64,000 nt of DNA from Dysidea avara (taxonomy: Eukaryota; Porifera; Demospongiae; Dictyoceratida; Dysideidae), in the NCBI RefSeq assembly GCF_963678975.1, contig NC_089281.1, positions 4,923,277 to 4,987,276 on the forward strand, in the 5' to 3' direction. Positions 12,492-24,655 of this stretch are shown here, one piece after another; position 1 is the stretch's first letter; each line of letters begins with the position of its first letter. Both the position numbers and the translations under genes were made by a program. The notes beneath the pieces were generated by a model. The model saw only the letters and a program-made list of their open reading frames with translations. It made no database searches and was not told the origin of the DNA.

Positions 12492-13137
12492 CTACAACCA
12501 GTAAACCACAGCCAGGCACTTCAAAAGACCTGAAAACACCATTCAAGCTCTCCACACCACCCAGAAAAGACGTCTGTTAATACCAGCCTCAAGCAGTTTC
12601 AGTAGTAGTTAGTGAGGGTCAAAACTATTAGTGCAATAGTGTAGCTATCCACTGGTGATGTTAGTTTGATTTTGCCTGATGTACGATTTGGAACTGTTTT
12701 GGTCACATATACAGAATGTCATTTTAGCTTCTTCTGTTGTTCCGTCCTGCCTTTTATAGCCTCCCAAAAAGTAATGCCTATTGGTTGTTTGAAAGAAATC
12801 AAGATTAAGACAATTAAGATGCAAAAACTAAAAGTTGCTGCAATCACTATTCATGGGATCAGGTTTTGCATTTGGTTGCCATGCTTACTAGGCAATGCTT
12901 ATAGGAATAAGCTGAAAATCAGTGTATGGGTAGTTTATTCATCGTAGAATAATCTTTCAGTGGTTTAGAAAAATTCACAATACTGTTATACAATGAAAAC
13001 CACTATGTGTAATACAGTGGATCCTCGGTTATCCGAATCTGTTATCTGACACCTCGATTATCTGAATTCGAAAACTTGAATCCCACAATTGAAACTATTT
13101 TATATATGAGTAATAAATGGCGGCGTTATGAGCGGGA

Positions 13138-15289
13138 CTCAAGGTGGGAACATGAAGAAGACTGGAGAAAAGAGAAAGAGAGTTGTTCTTTCAATCGAGA
13201 ATAAGCTAAAGATATTTAAGCTCATTGATTCCAATGTTTCTTACACTGTTATCTCGCAGCACTTCGATATTGGACGAAGCAGTGTGTGATACTGAAAGAA
13301 GGATGAATTATTACGATTTTCACAAAAGATGGTTGATATGGGTGCGAAGAATGTTAAAATAATGAAAGTAGGTGAATATGAGAAGCTGGATGAAGCACTG
13401 TACATTTGGTTTAGTCAACAGCATGAAAAGAACATACCAGCGAGTGGCCTGCTTCTTATGGAGAAGGCCAGAATTTTGTTTTTAATATTATACGGTGATT
13501 CAGACAAAAGTTTTACATGGAATACTGGTTTTCAGTGGCGATTTTGCAAGCAACATGGAATAAGGAATCTGGCTATTCAGGGGGAAAAGGCTTCAGCTGA
13601 TAGTGGAGCAGCAGAAGACTTTCAGTAATAGTTTCCATCCCTTATTTCTGGTTATAGCCTAGATCAAATCTTTAATTGTGATGAGACGGGGCTGTATTAT
13701 CGTTGTCTCCCTGACAAAACCCTCGCAAGTGCTTTTGAGAAAAGGGCTGAGGGAAGAAAGAAAGCCAAGGATCATGTAACAGTGAATGCTTGTGCAAATG
13801 TAACTGGTTCTATCAAGCTGCCTTTGTTGTTCATTGGTAAATCTAAGCGTCCTCGATGTTTCAAGAACACCAATATGGATAGTTTTCCCGTCATATATGT
13901 GACCGTCTCAGCAAAAAAACCCAACTTGTTCACACAAGCATGTGTATTGAAAAAAATTGAAATTTAAAAATAATTCGTAAAATTACACATGCTACAAAAA
14001 AAACTACGCAAGTTTTTATCGAGCCAGTACTCGAAGAAAGAATACTCAAATTGATTAAAATTATATACCATCTTATTCGCCTGTTCATGGAGAGTTCGAA
14101 AATTTTTTTGTTTCGTTTCTCTAGCTCCAACGGTATGCGTGTCACGTGCGTTTGTTTACGATGCGGTAAACATAAACAAGATTGTCATCATTTCTTCCAA
14201 AAAACCGCCTTCATATCCATATGTGCAAGTATCTATAGGGCTAATACTATACCTTGGCTGATGTGTTGATCCATGGTGAACGTTTTAAGCCAAATTGCAA
14301 CATTGTAGACTAATCCTAACGGAAGTTATGGCTACGAATGTAAGCGCCTGGAATTTATTTTCAGTATAGTCGCTGTACAAATCGATTACCTTGCTCTTCC
14401 TACTGTCTATCACTATAATTCCGAAACTACACACCACAGAAGGCTGAAACTTTGGTGGTCCATTCATTGGACACTGCTGATATTGCTGAGGGAATAAAAA
14501 AATTTTTTTTAATTGTGCGAACAAGTCGTGTTTTTGCTGAGACGGTCACATATAGGAATCACAAGAATACATGGGGTTACTACAGTAATATTTTCTTCGT
14601 GGTTCCATGACTAGTTTTTGCCCTACGTACAAAGAGAATTGAAGAGCAAAAGTTTACCACCAAAAGCATTGCTTACCCTTGACAACTGCTCTGCACATCC
14701 TGAAGATGTTCTTGTGTCTGATGATGGTTTAGTCATAGCAAAGTTTTTTCCTCCAACGTGACTTCTTTAATTCAACCAACGGATCAAGGTGTGCTCGAGT
14801 CAATGAAAAGGCGATACAAGAGATCTCTTCTTCAAGATGTTTTGCTTTCTGAAGATTTGATTTATCCTACAACATTTACCAAGTCTATTACAATGAAAGT
14901 AGTCGTAGAAAAGATATCTCTTGCTTGGGATCAAATTACCCTTTGGCTGATGCAATATCATCAAACAGTGACAGTGACTCCACTGCTGTGGTACTGGCTG
15001 ACACAACACCGTCAAACAGTGACAGTGAGCCCACTGCAACAGAATTTATTGATGTGTTTCAGTCAATGGGACATGCATTAAGTGAAGATGAGGTTACAGA
15101 GTGGTTGAACAATGATCAGGTTATGAACATTTGCATTATGACGAAATTGTTTCTCATGTTTTCGGAGGTGATGACAGTAGATATTTGTGAAGATGATGGT
15201 GACAATGAAGAGGAGCCAGATATTGTAGCATGTCCAGTAACTCATGCTCAGGCCATGGGCATGTTTGAAAAGTGTATCACTTGGCTTTA
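13138..15289 (+). pseudogene. pogo/Tigger transposase, disrupted
   Basis: The N-terminal CENP-B/Psq-type helix-turn-helix is clear (KRVVLSIENKLKIFKLID, ISQHFDIGRSSV). It is broken near 13287 by two in-frame stops. A second DNA-binding half follows (LDEALYIWFSQQHEKNIPAS), and further stops lie at about 13626. The DDE core is visible: FNCDETGLYYRCLP (first Asp, near 13678), LDNCSAHP (second, near 14680) and LIQPTDQGVLESMKR (third, near 14765). The C-terminal tail ends ACPVTHAQAMGMFEKC. A 651-bp MITE splits the catalytic region between the first and second Asp. This copy cannot encode an active enzyme. In family terms the intact protein would cut and paste elements with TA target duplications. 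Confidence 0.9.
13899..14549. mobile_element. MITE nested in the pogo transposase
   Basis: The left end GTGACCGTCTCAGCAAAAA is mirrored at the right end by TTTTTGCTGAGACGGTCAC. Arms of about 38 bp extend to ACTTGTTCACAC/GTGCGAACAAGT. The flanks are TATAT on both sides. Removing it rejoins pogo coding sequence. Small open frames inside are not supported. Confidence 0.88.
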
Positions 15290-16143
15290 GTATCAACCTG
15301 AGGCATCTGCCTACAACACAAGTGTTTTGATATCACTGAAGGACATGGCTGCCAAGAAACACTTATCATCTCTTAAACAGATGTCTATAACATCATATAT
15401 GTATGAACTGTACAGTATTGTTATATTACTCAATACCTTAAGCATGTCAACTACTATACAGTAGTCTTATCTTATGTAATACAGTGTACTTAACCTCAGG
15501 CTATTTGTATACATGTGTATATATACAGGTATGTATGTACAGTAACATTATGATGTAGACTCTACAGCTTTTTTGTATTATATCATTATACAAAGCTCTT
15601 TGTACAGTAGATCAGATGATTATCTTGTATTGTATCTGTAAAAGCACATTATGTACATATTTACTATACATAATATACTAAGATTCATTGCTTATTCAGT
15701 TATCCGAATGTTTTTCCCAGAAGCTTGGAAATGAGGTGTTCGGATAATTGAGGATCCACTGTAGACGCTTGATTGTGATACTCTAGTAATGGAGTCATCC
15801 TATTAGAACATTCAGTAAATCTCAGCTACAAACAAGTAACCATGTAGAGAGTTCAGCTACAAACAAGTTATCCTGCAGAGACAAACAACTAAAAAGGGTT
15901 CAGCTACTCAGACCGGTGTCACCCTGTAAGGAGTTCCTGTAGAAGGTACAGCTACAAACAAGTCACTCTATGGAAAGTTTAACTACAATACAAGTCATCA
16001 TGCAGGTAGTTCAGCTACTAAACGTCACCATGTAGAGAGTTCAGCTACAAACAAGTTGACAGTTTAGCCACACACAAGCCACCCTGTGAAGAGTTCAGTC
16101 ACAAAAGTCACCCTATAGAGTTCAGCTATGTTACAAGTAGCAG

Positions 16144-16236
16144 TTGTAACACGGGCATGAGGGCTTTGCCTGATATGAACGCCCAACAGCCCGAGGGCGT
16201 ACATATTAGGCAACAGCCCGAATGCCCTGTGTTACA
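16144..16236. repeat. 93-bp hairpin repeat
   Basis: TGTAACACGGGCATGAGGGC on the left pairs with GCCCGAATGCCCTGTGTTACA on the right, with inner pairing of AACGCCC/GGGCGT. It is an imperfect palindrome at the edge of the minisatellite element. The following 16285..16345 (AGTACAACCACTGG...) resembles 33108..33170, so this may be the end of a larger dispersed repeat. Confidence 0.7.
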
Positions 16237-17439
16237 GCTAATATGTAACACTTCCGATCTGTACCAGGTTAATATCCAGAAGCAGGTGATCAATCACCCA
16301 AGCCAATATGAGTACAACCACTGGATGCATTATATTATACGTACCAAAAGATGAATTTCAGTTATACAAGTTTAAAATTTTAATCAGTGCTATTGAATTG
16401 TTTATGCAATAATTAGAGTTTTTACTAAAGGCCTAGATGTGTAAGTTTGCTAGTAGAGTAGTTACTTTGGTTAGAGCGGCAATTTTGTGTTATCAGTAAT
16501 GGGGATGTGGTCCGTATTCAAAAATGTGCAGAAACGATTGGTGAAAATAAGCTGTAGCACTAGTTCTCACCTTAGCCCACCATTTTTCAACTCGTAGGGT
16601 AGCGAGGATAACAAAATGCTTAGTGGTTTTCGTAGCCAAACCCAAGTCATGTATACTAATCAAATGGGTATTAATTGATCCCCACAATCGATTTTGGCCT
16701 TAATATCTACGTATGAAATCGCTGCCCAGCTGTAGCCCAGGCTCATTCAGATGTAGCTTGGGAAAAGTTGCTGGGCTAAATTACGAAGTAGCCCAGGCGG
16801 CTGAGATGTGAAAGTGATACATATCACCCTGTAGAGATATCTACTACAATCAAGTTGCCACAGGCTATAAACTAGCTACTTTACATAAAGCATTCAATTT
16901 ACACTCAAATGTTTGGCAGAGTATCTGCAAGTACATCCGGCAAGACACACAGTAGTGTGTTGTGCGGCCAAGAAAGCCAGTGAGCCACATGACAGCTATG
17001 GATTTACAAGGAGAAAACCAACCTGGTATATATTCATAGGGTCAAAATACAAAACAGCTTTAAAAAGATGCACAAAATGTTAAAAACAAAAGTTGTCCAG
17101 GGTTCACACCACACCTAACTCACAAGCCAACCACTGTTGTTAGCTGTTCAGCTCATATAATTTTTACCTTATAAGTAAAGTTCCAGGTTGATTATTAACA
17201 AAAGTTACACGGATCTACCAATGGAAAATCTAGATTGTTCAAAATTCTATGTCTGTTGTATTAGAACTCCTAAAACATGCACTTCATTACAGAATAATAC
17301 CATGACTGAAGTAGGGATTAAATGCCCACTAGAATATCTTCAGTTGTAGGCAACCTTCCTTGTTATAACTGCTTTTATTTCTTTGATCCCTAATCAAATT
17401 TAAAATTCCCAAGTTTTCCTTGTGCTTGTTTGTTTACTT

Positions 17440-17780
17440 TTTTGTAACATTATTATGACCAGTGAACCCACGCATACCACATTATACGAAAGAATGGCGT
17501 CAGGTTTATTGTTTTCATCTGAATGTGTGCCTCAACTATCAATTACTGAAACAGCCATTATGCTTCGTTTTCAGCTATGTTCAGCCTGTTATGCAACATT
17601 GCAAAGAAAAAATAATCATGAGACCAGTCACAATGAAAAACTTCCATTAAAAACATAGAGAAACCATCACATAGTGCTACCACAAATCAACACCTTGTGC
17701 TGTCAGCAAAGATAAATGGGACACAAAGGAGGACACAGGTAAGTCCATAAAACATATACACTGGATGTACTGTGGTAAGC
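17440..17780 (+). repeat. dispersed repeat of unknown class
   Basis: Shares long blocks with the minus strand of 56060..56400: AGAATGGCGTCAGGTTTATT, CAGCTATGTTCAGCCTGTTA, GACACAAAGGAGGACACAGG. Partial relatives occur near 21.53 kb, 36.9 kb and 39.56 kb. Open frames inside (MTSEPTHTT...) are not conserved as protein between copies. Confidence 0.65.
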
Positions 17781-18287
17781 CAAAAGATACCTGTTAGGCT
17801 AGAACTAGGGCTGTGTGATAATGAAAAAAGCTTGTATCTCGATAAGTTTCAATAGCAAAAACCATTTTATCACAATAAATGATGATAATGAAGTATTGTC
17901 ATAGAGTATTTTAAGCACAGTTTTGTGTAGTAACACTTCACCTTTTTCAGCATTACCGCAGCTGATTGTGACCTTACTCACAAGGTACATCAGATACAAT
18001 GAAAGTGCCAAGGAATACTTTTTGTACCATGATGGCTGTATTGTTCTGCATTATTGCATACGTTGCTTGCTAGAATAGGACACTGCCCACTTCTGATCGT
18101 GGTGATTCTAGGGGTTGATGTGGGATACTAAAATCACTACATCCCAAACGTGTACATGGCAGCGACAGAGCTCTTAAAACACTACTAACGGTACCAGTAC
18201 CTTCTGTTTCGAAATCTCTATCATTCACATTGTTACTGCTGCTAGCCTCATTTGCTGTGTTGCCATCATCTCCTCCATTACTGCCGT

Positions 18288-18502
18288 AATTGTTACAACT
18301 GGAACCGGAACTACATGTGCGAGACACGTGGCATTTTCTTGGATTGCACCTTGCTGAGAACGCATCGCTTCCTGCTCTTTATCCGATTCACGCCATAATT
18401 GTTACAACTGGAACCGGAACTACACGTGGAAAGATACATGGCATCTTCTTGCATTGCACCTTGCTGCGAACCCATCGCTTAATGCTCTTTACCCAAGTCA
18501 CT
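18288..18502. repeat. two tandem copies of a unit of about 108 bp
   Basis: TTGTTACAACTGGAACCGGA begins each copy (about 18289 and 18397). Both continue through GGCAT-TTCTT, ATTGCACCTTGCTG and CCCATCGCTT-type sequence with scattered changes. Unknown function. An open frame on the minus strand (18327..18070) overlaps it but has biased, low-complexity composition. Confidence 0.75.
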
Positions 18503-19985
18503 AATAATAATGACATTACTGTCATTAATGCCAGACATATCACTCAGTGGTGCATAGCAAGATACAACAACAACAAAGTCATTAATTGCAGTTTACATCA
18601 CAATACGATCACTTGATCTCAAAGTAATTATGTGCACGCAAGCAAGGCGCCATAAAGGTATTGTGTTTCTGGTCAATTTTCTTGTGAGAAGGTGCAACGA
18701 TTCCTAGTATACAGTACTACCATACTGTATGGCACATAGCCATGCTATAACAAAAAAAGAAGAAGTTAACGAGTAATATTCCAGCGATAAAAAGTAGTGA
18801 AACAAGAGATGAGAACAATGGAAGTTATGTGGATAAATTGTAGACTATAACACTTGTACACACACACTACAACTTAAATAACAAAACACTTGTTCATTTT
18901 ACGAACTACACATTTAATATGTGCTGTAACAGTTTTATCATGCTAAGAATAGACAATTATATCATAAACCATTAGCTGTAAGTGGTACAAAGTGCTCATA
19001 GAGAAACTTGAGACTATACACTTTTAGTATTAGCTGAAAACTAAACATTGATTAGTATCCAAAATAATGGTCGAAACCCAATCAGTAAGCAATATGTCAC
19101 TAGCTTGGTTGATCATGAGTCAAAGATCCTCACAATCCAATACAACACATTGGCAGCCACTTTTTGTTCATCCAATTTCATGTAAACAACAGGGTCATTG
19201 ATATTGTGCTATAGTATTGTGTGGAAACAACTACACAAGTATACTATTCCACAGCAAACACATGCGAATACACATAAATATGACTAACTACTTTATTAAT
19301 AAGTGCCAGTAGGGGCATATAATATATTGTATATGATTTAAGTACTACTGATCTCAAGAGTATATAATGGGAAGGGAGAGTGTCAATACACGTATGAAAT
19401 TGTAAGGTTAACCTTCGTTTCCTCTCATAAACCTGACCACTTTTGATTGCCCAGAATTAACACTTTACTAGATTTGACGGGTGGTCTACATGGAATCACA
19501 ATGGCTGAAACTCCATCTACTCAATTTTGCTAGCAGAATTGTCAAGGCAAGGGATGGCAAAACAGTAGATGTCCCATACGGAACTGATGACTACAGTACA
19601 ATGCACGTAGGAACTGGAACCCAGGTAGTGTCAATGTTCTTGGGGATGTTGCCATTGTAAATGAGGATGAACAATGGCCGCCAAAGATTGATGAACATGA
19701 TAGGGTGAAGAACTCATCAAGAAGTTTGCGATAAATTAGCCTACATCTTTCTGGATCTCTGCTTTGTAAAAGCCCATGACAATTCAGGAAATTTGATGGT
19801 CATCATAACACAATGAACGCTGATGTTCCATCCTCCAATGGGTTTTATGGTGTCGGCGAGTTAATAAAAGAAATATGGTACACAGATAGCAAGCGTCAAC
19901 AACAGCAGTATCTACCTGACCAATCTAATAACGGTAAGCGTGGCCTTTCAATGATTGTGGACTTCAGTTACAAAATATTTTGTTA
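18503..19985. other. no gene seen
   Basis: AT-rich DNA without a recognisable coding exon. A palindromic phrase, ACAGTACTACCATACTGTAT, at about 18710 recurs near 21955 and suggests a further small repeat family. Confidence 0.4.
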
Positions 19986-19989
19986 GTTT

Positions 19990-20400
19990 CTGGATCATGA
20001 AGCAATAGGTGGAGCATGATAACCATTAAAATTGGTAAAAAAATACTATCATAACTTTATCTGTTTGTTTGCAGTTTTAGCAGTGTATATGAGAAGCCCT
20101 GCTGCTTATGAAACTCTTAAGAATTTTGGGATTATTCAACTGTTATCGAAGTCCACTTTACAGTCTTATACAGGTGCTTGTATGCATGAGCCTGAAGCAA
20201 GAAAACAGTGCATAGCCAGTCAAGTTGCTTGTTACATCCTCTTCAAAGAACAGTATAGAGTCTGGCAAGCAAGAGCCCAAATCAGATGGAGTGCTAATCT
20301 TGGACGAAGCTAAGGCTACATGCCAACTGATGTTGAATTCATGTAGCCATCAGTTGATGGGCCTTACAATGACACAAAAAGAATTGCCTCACTAAAAGAC
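19990..20400 (+). pseudogene. transposase-derived fragment, frameshifted
   Basis: After an acceptor-like TTTGTTTGCAG, a frame reads RSPAAYETLKNFGIIQLLSK and STLQSYTGACMHEPEARKQC. A one-base shift near 20270 then restores KQEPKSDGVLILDEAKATCQ, and it ends at a stop after MTQKELPH. The LILDEAK motif looks like an acidic catalytic position of a DDE-type transposase, and the phrasing resembles THAP/P-element-like or other transposase-derived proteins common in sponges and cnidarians. The family assignment is from memory of sequence style, not a search. The frameshift and short length make it a relic. Another open frame at 20616..20876 (SHQMLNYNAIEPIVRACKN) has no recognised domain. Confidence 0.5.
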
Positions 20401-21287
20401 ATTTAAGATACATGATATATGATAAAAGTTACATACTTATATGAACAAGTATAAACATTTTACGGATCATAAAAGTATAAAGCAATCAAACAAGGGAGGT
20501 CCCAACTAAAATGTGAGGTGACTATCCACTTCAGCTCTGTTCCAACTGTTATACAACATTAAGGTGGCGGTTACATCACAATTTCTGGTTTGAAGGATAT
20601 TTTTAAAATTCAGTTGTGAACACATTTGTAGAGCTATGCGAAAGCAAACACTGTTACATTGTAGACCAGCTCTTCCTCTACCTACATGATGATTTGTACA
20701 GCCATCAGATGCTGAACTATAATGCTATAGAGCCGATTGTAAGAGCATGCAAAAATATTTTCGGCATCAGTTTACGCAAAGCTTGTTGCACATTATGGCA
20801 AAATAAAACCTGTAATCTATTGTTTAGCACCATAAGCAGGGAGCAATCAACACAACTTCAGCCTATGCCAGGTTGAAACACAGCTATGGGATTTTGAAAC
20901 CCTTTTGGCCACGGCGAAGGGACCTAAAACCTACTCTAACATAGACAGGCAGTAGAAAAATCTTTTTTTCTCGACATGTGGCCCTGCTACAATAACCAAT
21001 CGCTTATTTTACACTAATACAGAGGTCTCCCTCACTAGTATACAAGAAAAAAACTGACGCAGAAAGTTGTACTAACACTTTAGCATACCATACAAAACCA
21101 CAAATGACGTATGCCGCCTAAGTTTCGCGCGAACCACCCGAATCCCTGTGAACAAAGCTTCTAAACTACTCTACTTACTTTAGTGAATGTCTTCTTTAAT
21201 AATACTCGCACAATAGTAACAAATTTCTTCTTGTTACAAGGCAATGGGTCTTAGTACATGTAGCTGCCATTTTAATTATTACATAAA

Positions 21288-21352
21288 CACTAATCACATG
21301 ATGCAATAACACTAATCACATGATGCAATAACATTAATCACATGATGCAATA
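21288..21352. repeat. three tandem copies of a 23-bp unit
   Basis: CACTAATCACATGATGCAATAA is repeated three times with one substitution. Confidence 0.9.
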
Positions 21353-22207
21353 AATGAATTTTTGTGGCAGGACGTATGGCTTCATTTGCAAAACCACGAC
21401 TTCCAGGTAACTGCCACCTTAAAAACAGAACAAAAAACATTTCTGCCAGTCACACTACAGAAATTAAAACACTAAAGCCATAACTCATCACCACAAGTCA
21501 ATAGTTATGTGGCAGACAATAAAGAACACAAAGGAGGACAAAAGCATGTATCCACTGCAGTAGGCACATCTCAGGCTAAAGTGATGCTGAACAGACCTTA
21601 GTTAATATTATGTTTACGCTTGGCTGAAGGCAACAATGAGTAATTTGAAGTAAGTGACAATTAAAAAAAAATACAAATAGGTTGGCAGAAAAGTAAAGAT
21701 AGACTTACACTTCTTTGAAGTCAGGTCAGTGATGACTATGTTACAATGGGGTGCTGTGTGAGCACTGACAGTGGGTCCCCCTTCAGTTATCAGATAATTT
21801 AGCTATATAAAATTCATAGACACTATCGAGGTTGCTTTGAAGACTTGGATATGCCCATAACCAGTACTGCCAAGCTTCATGAAGGAGGAGTGGTGCTGCA
21901 GGCTTTTTGGTGATATATTTGGATTTGGACAAGAAAGCACAAACCTCCATATACAGTACTACCATACTGTATGATACTCAATGAACAGATACTGTTTGTG
22001 ATAAACTATTCCAAACAACTTCAAGAGAACCAAAGTCAGTTTTTTTTGTTTTGAAATTCTACTTACTGGCTTAGGATACGAGTTGCTCAGATGCCCAGAT
22101 GTTCCCAAAAATTCCTACAATTTATCACCATTACGAATACTCTTACAGTAGCAAGGGTACTGTATGGAAAACAAGGTAGAGTTATGAAAAGCATGTCAGT
22201 ATTGTAC

Positions 22208-22239
22208 CAAGAGTTCATAATATATATTATGAACTCTTG
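22208..22239. repeat. perfect 32-bp palindrome
   Basis: CAAGAGTTCATAATAT followed by its exact reverse complement, with no loop. The same termini occur at 59478..59534 and 59958..59998 with inserted centres, so this is probably the minimal form of a foldback element. Confidence 0.9.
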
Positions 22240-22301
22240 ATTGTACTGAACACCCAAGATTAACATTTTGAAAACTATAGCTGACACCTATTATTTGAAT
22301 A

Positions 22302-23016
22302 CAGTGGAACCCCTTTAAGACGGACACCATTGGGGAAATGAAATAAGTCCTTTATGTGGAGATGTCCTTACTTAAGGGGTTTTATAAAATTTTAAATGTA
22401 CGAGACTAGACCAAGTGGTGGAGCAAGATGGGTAATGGTACAGATATGATCAGTTTAATAGCAACAGAAGTGATACTATTGAGCATGGGTTACCACCTAT
22501 GGTGTGTGGCCTCTACTACACTATCCAGACAAATAGGCACCACAAAAATTTTACACATGTTCCCATAAATACTTATCTGGATTACTCTGTATTTAACTAC
22601 AGATTATGTAGTTGATCCTGTTGTGCAATTTATTCTTAAAGTGTACTAGCTACTATTTTCAGAAAACCAGGATAAGAAAATTAACAGTACTTGTATACAC
22701 ATTCATATGGTTTCTTGTAACTTCAGTGCTTTGTCTTGCACTTTCTGCTTTAGCTAAATGATGTAGCTAGTTCGATTGATTGTTGTAACTGGCAATGAAC
22801 CTTTGTTACTTGTGTCCGTGATTATTGAGGTGTTGTACTGCAGTGCTTGCCATGTCTGGGAATTGTGCAGTGTCTGGTTTATGGAATAGAGAGGTGTCTG
22901 CTATTGAGGGGGCATTAATACACATAGGTATTGAAGTTGCATTTGGGACTTTATTAATTGTCCATTATAAAGAGGCTGTCCGCCATTCAGGGGTGTCATT
23001 AAGAGGGGTTTCACCG
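22302..23016. mobile_element. pogo-type non-autonomous element
   Basis: 715 bp between TA dinucleotides (22300-22301 and 23017-23018). Left end CAGTGGAACCCCTTTAAGAC; right end, reverse complemented, CGGTGAAACCCCTCTTAATG. It has no transposase. Confidence 0.85.
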
Positions 23017-23019
23017 TAG

Positions 23020-24240
23020 TTTGGATATTCGTGTGCTATAGTATTCAAATACCACAGTAAGTTTCCACATACAAAGCAAATAATGGTTTAGCAATAATGG
23101 TAATCTCCCATCCCCAGGCAGCTGTATAAATGAATAATAAAATGCAATTTACTGGCCCACAATCTAGGAATTCATTGTTTTGTAGCAATTTACCATGTGC
23201 CCACACAATCAATGACCTTGGAGCTACACACTCCTTCATTGTAGTAATTCATTTGATTATGCAGACAGCAAACAAAGTCTAGTACACAGAAACATATCAC
23301 CAAAGACTATTGAAATTGAAAATTTTACATAGCACTGAATTTTAATCTCAATTCTTACACGTAATTGCATTATATACAAATAAGGCAAATTAAAAGTGCA
23401 CCTGTTAGAATCCATAAATTATCTGACAAACCGTACATAAAAACAAAGCCCTTGAATTTCTCTACACAAGGGCATCCAAACTTTTGTTGCAATGCTTTTA
23501 TGGTGGCAGTTATTTACAGCTGACTACGCTATAATGCAAGCTCCAAACAATTTTCTATGGGAGAAATTTGTTACTTCGGTGCGCAGCCCCAAAAGTGCAC
23601 TGGGTTGTCCTTATTTAAATTTGCCAAACTTGGTCTTATTCAATGAGTTGAATCGTATTGACTAAGAATCCATGGTACAAGGCTCTTTCCTCTCTTTTCC
23701 ATTGGTTGCTGTTCAAAATGTTGTATATCACTAGATACACTTTTCATCAAGGACTCTGATAAACGCAAGCCTATCTCTGTAAACTGAAGTATGCAGAAGT
23801 TATGGTGCATTGTTTGGAAAAGACAGTATTTTCCAATATTTTAATTCGTAAAAAATATATACTCAGTACAGTATATGCATCACAGATATGAATAGAGAAG
23901 CCATGTCCGAGGCATATCAGGAAACTGAAACTAAAGTTAGGATCGTTCTTTGTAAAGTCTAAGCAGTCATCTCATCAAGCTCCCGTCAGATGTCTTGTAG
24001 ACATGACATCAAATATGCATAGTGCACTACCCACACTGTGCTGTTAGGAGGACTCACCAAATAAGGAAATGCAAATGGCAGGTATGAGGTATCACAATAA
24101 GCTGTTAAGATAACAACCAGACAATTTGGCAGCTATAAGGTGTACCGTCAAGCCTCGAGAACCAAGCATAAAAGCAGGCTGTGAGGAATTGATCGGGAAG
24201 GCTTCACTACGGACCATCACATCAAAACGGCATCACACAA
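23020..24240. other. duplicated non-coding DNA, no gene seen
   Basis: Part of the large duplication (partner about 40.8-42.2 kb). Neither copy shows a convincing exon here. Confidence 0.4.
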
Positions 24241-24366
24241 AGAAGTAACTGCACTACGGCCTGACAATTCGGATCGGTACGATTCAATTTTCAGAGCTCA
24301 GTAGCAACATAGATATGGTAGCAAGTAGTCTATAACTCGGCTTTCCGTTACGGAGTACACACAACG

Positions 24367-24459
24367 TAGTCTCGCGTAGCCAGACCGCTTCTTTTCCTTT
24401 TGCGTTTGGGTGAGGGAAAAACACAAAAGGAAAAAAAGCAGTCTGGCTACGCGAGACTA
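24367..24459. repeat. 93-bp hairpin MITE
   Basis: TAGTCTCGCGTAGCCAGACC pairs with GGTCTGGCTACGCGAGACTA-like sequence at the right end (one mismatch), and the inner CTTTTCCTTTTG pairs with CAAAAGGAAAA. The corresponding place in the 42.25 kb copy lacks it, so it inserted after the duplication. Confidence 0.88.
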
Positions 24460-24655
24460 TACACAACAGCGAAACACTTAAATATTTACAACTACATTTA
24501 TAACACACATACCACTTACCAGTCGCCATAATAACTTCAGTACGGAGTAACTTGCCTAGCTGCTAGCTGCGCTACCTCTAGAAAACAAAGCAATTAAGAA
24601 TTCACGTGATTAAATACTTAATGACGTAATTTATTAAGGAGGTGGTGAATTCGCC

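Larger units (their letters stand above)
13015..15761 (+). mobile_element. pogo/Tigger (Tc1-mariner superfamily) DNA transposon
   Basis: 2747 bp, flanked on both sides by TA (13013-13014 and 15762-15763). Left end CAGTGGATCCTCGGTTATCC; right end, reverse complemented, CAGTGGATCCTCAATTATCC. It encodes a degenerate pogo transposase and contains a nested MITE. It interrupts the minisatellite-bearing element. Confidence 0.93.
12760..16130 (-). repeat. minisatellite-bearing dispersed element, copy A, split by a pogo insertion
   Basis: Read on the minus strand: a 31-bp minisatellite array (plus-strand 15815..16130, units such as GTTCAGCTACAAACAAGT), then ATTACTAGAGTATCACAATC, then (across the pogo insertion) CTGATTTTCAGCTTATTCC, GCCTAGTAAGCATGGCAACC and AATCTTGATTTCTTTCAAAC. 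The same order occurs without the insertion at 31.93-32.72 kb and in longer form at 60.98-62.67 kb. No coding frame was recognised. Confidence 0.7.

Noticed and set aside
14051-14524. Small open frames between 14.05 and 14.52 kb
   Set aside because: They lie inside the nested MITE, are not conserved and overlap on opposite strands.
18070-18327. Ser/Asn/Gly-rich minus-strand frame as a gene
   Set aside because: Biased composition, overlap with a tandem duplication and no convincing splice partners.
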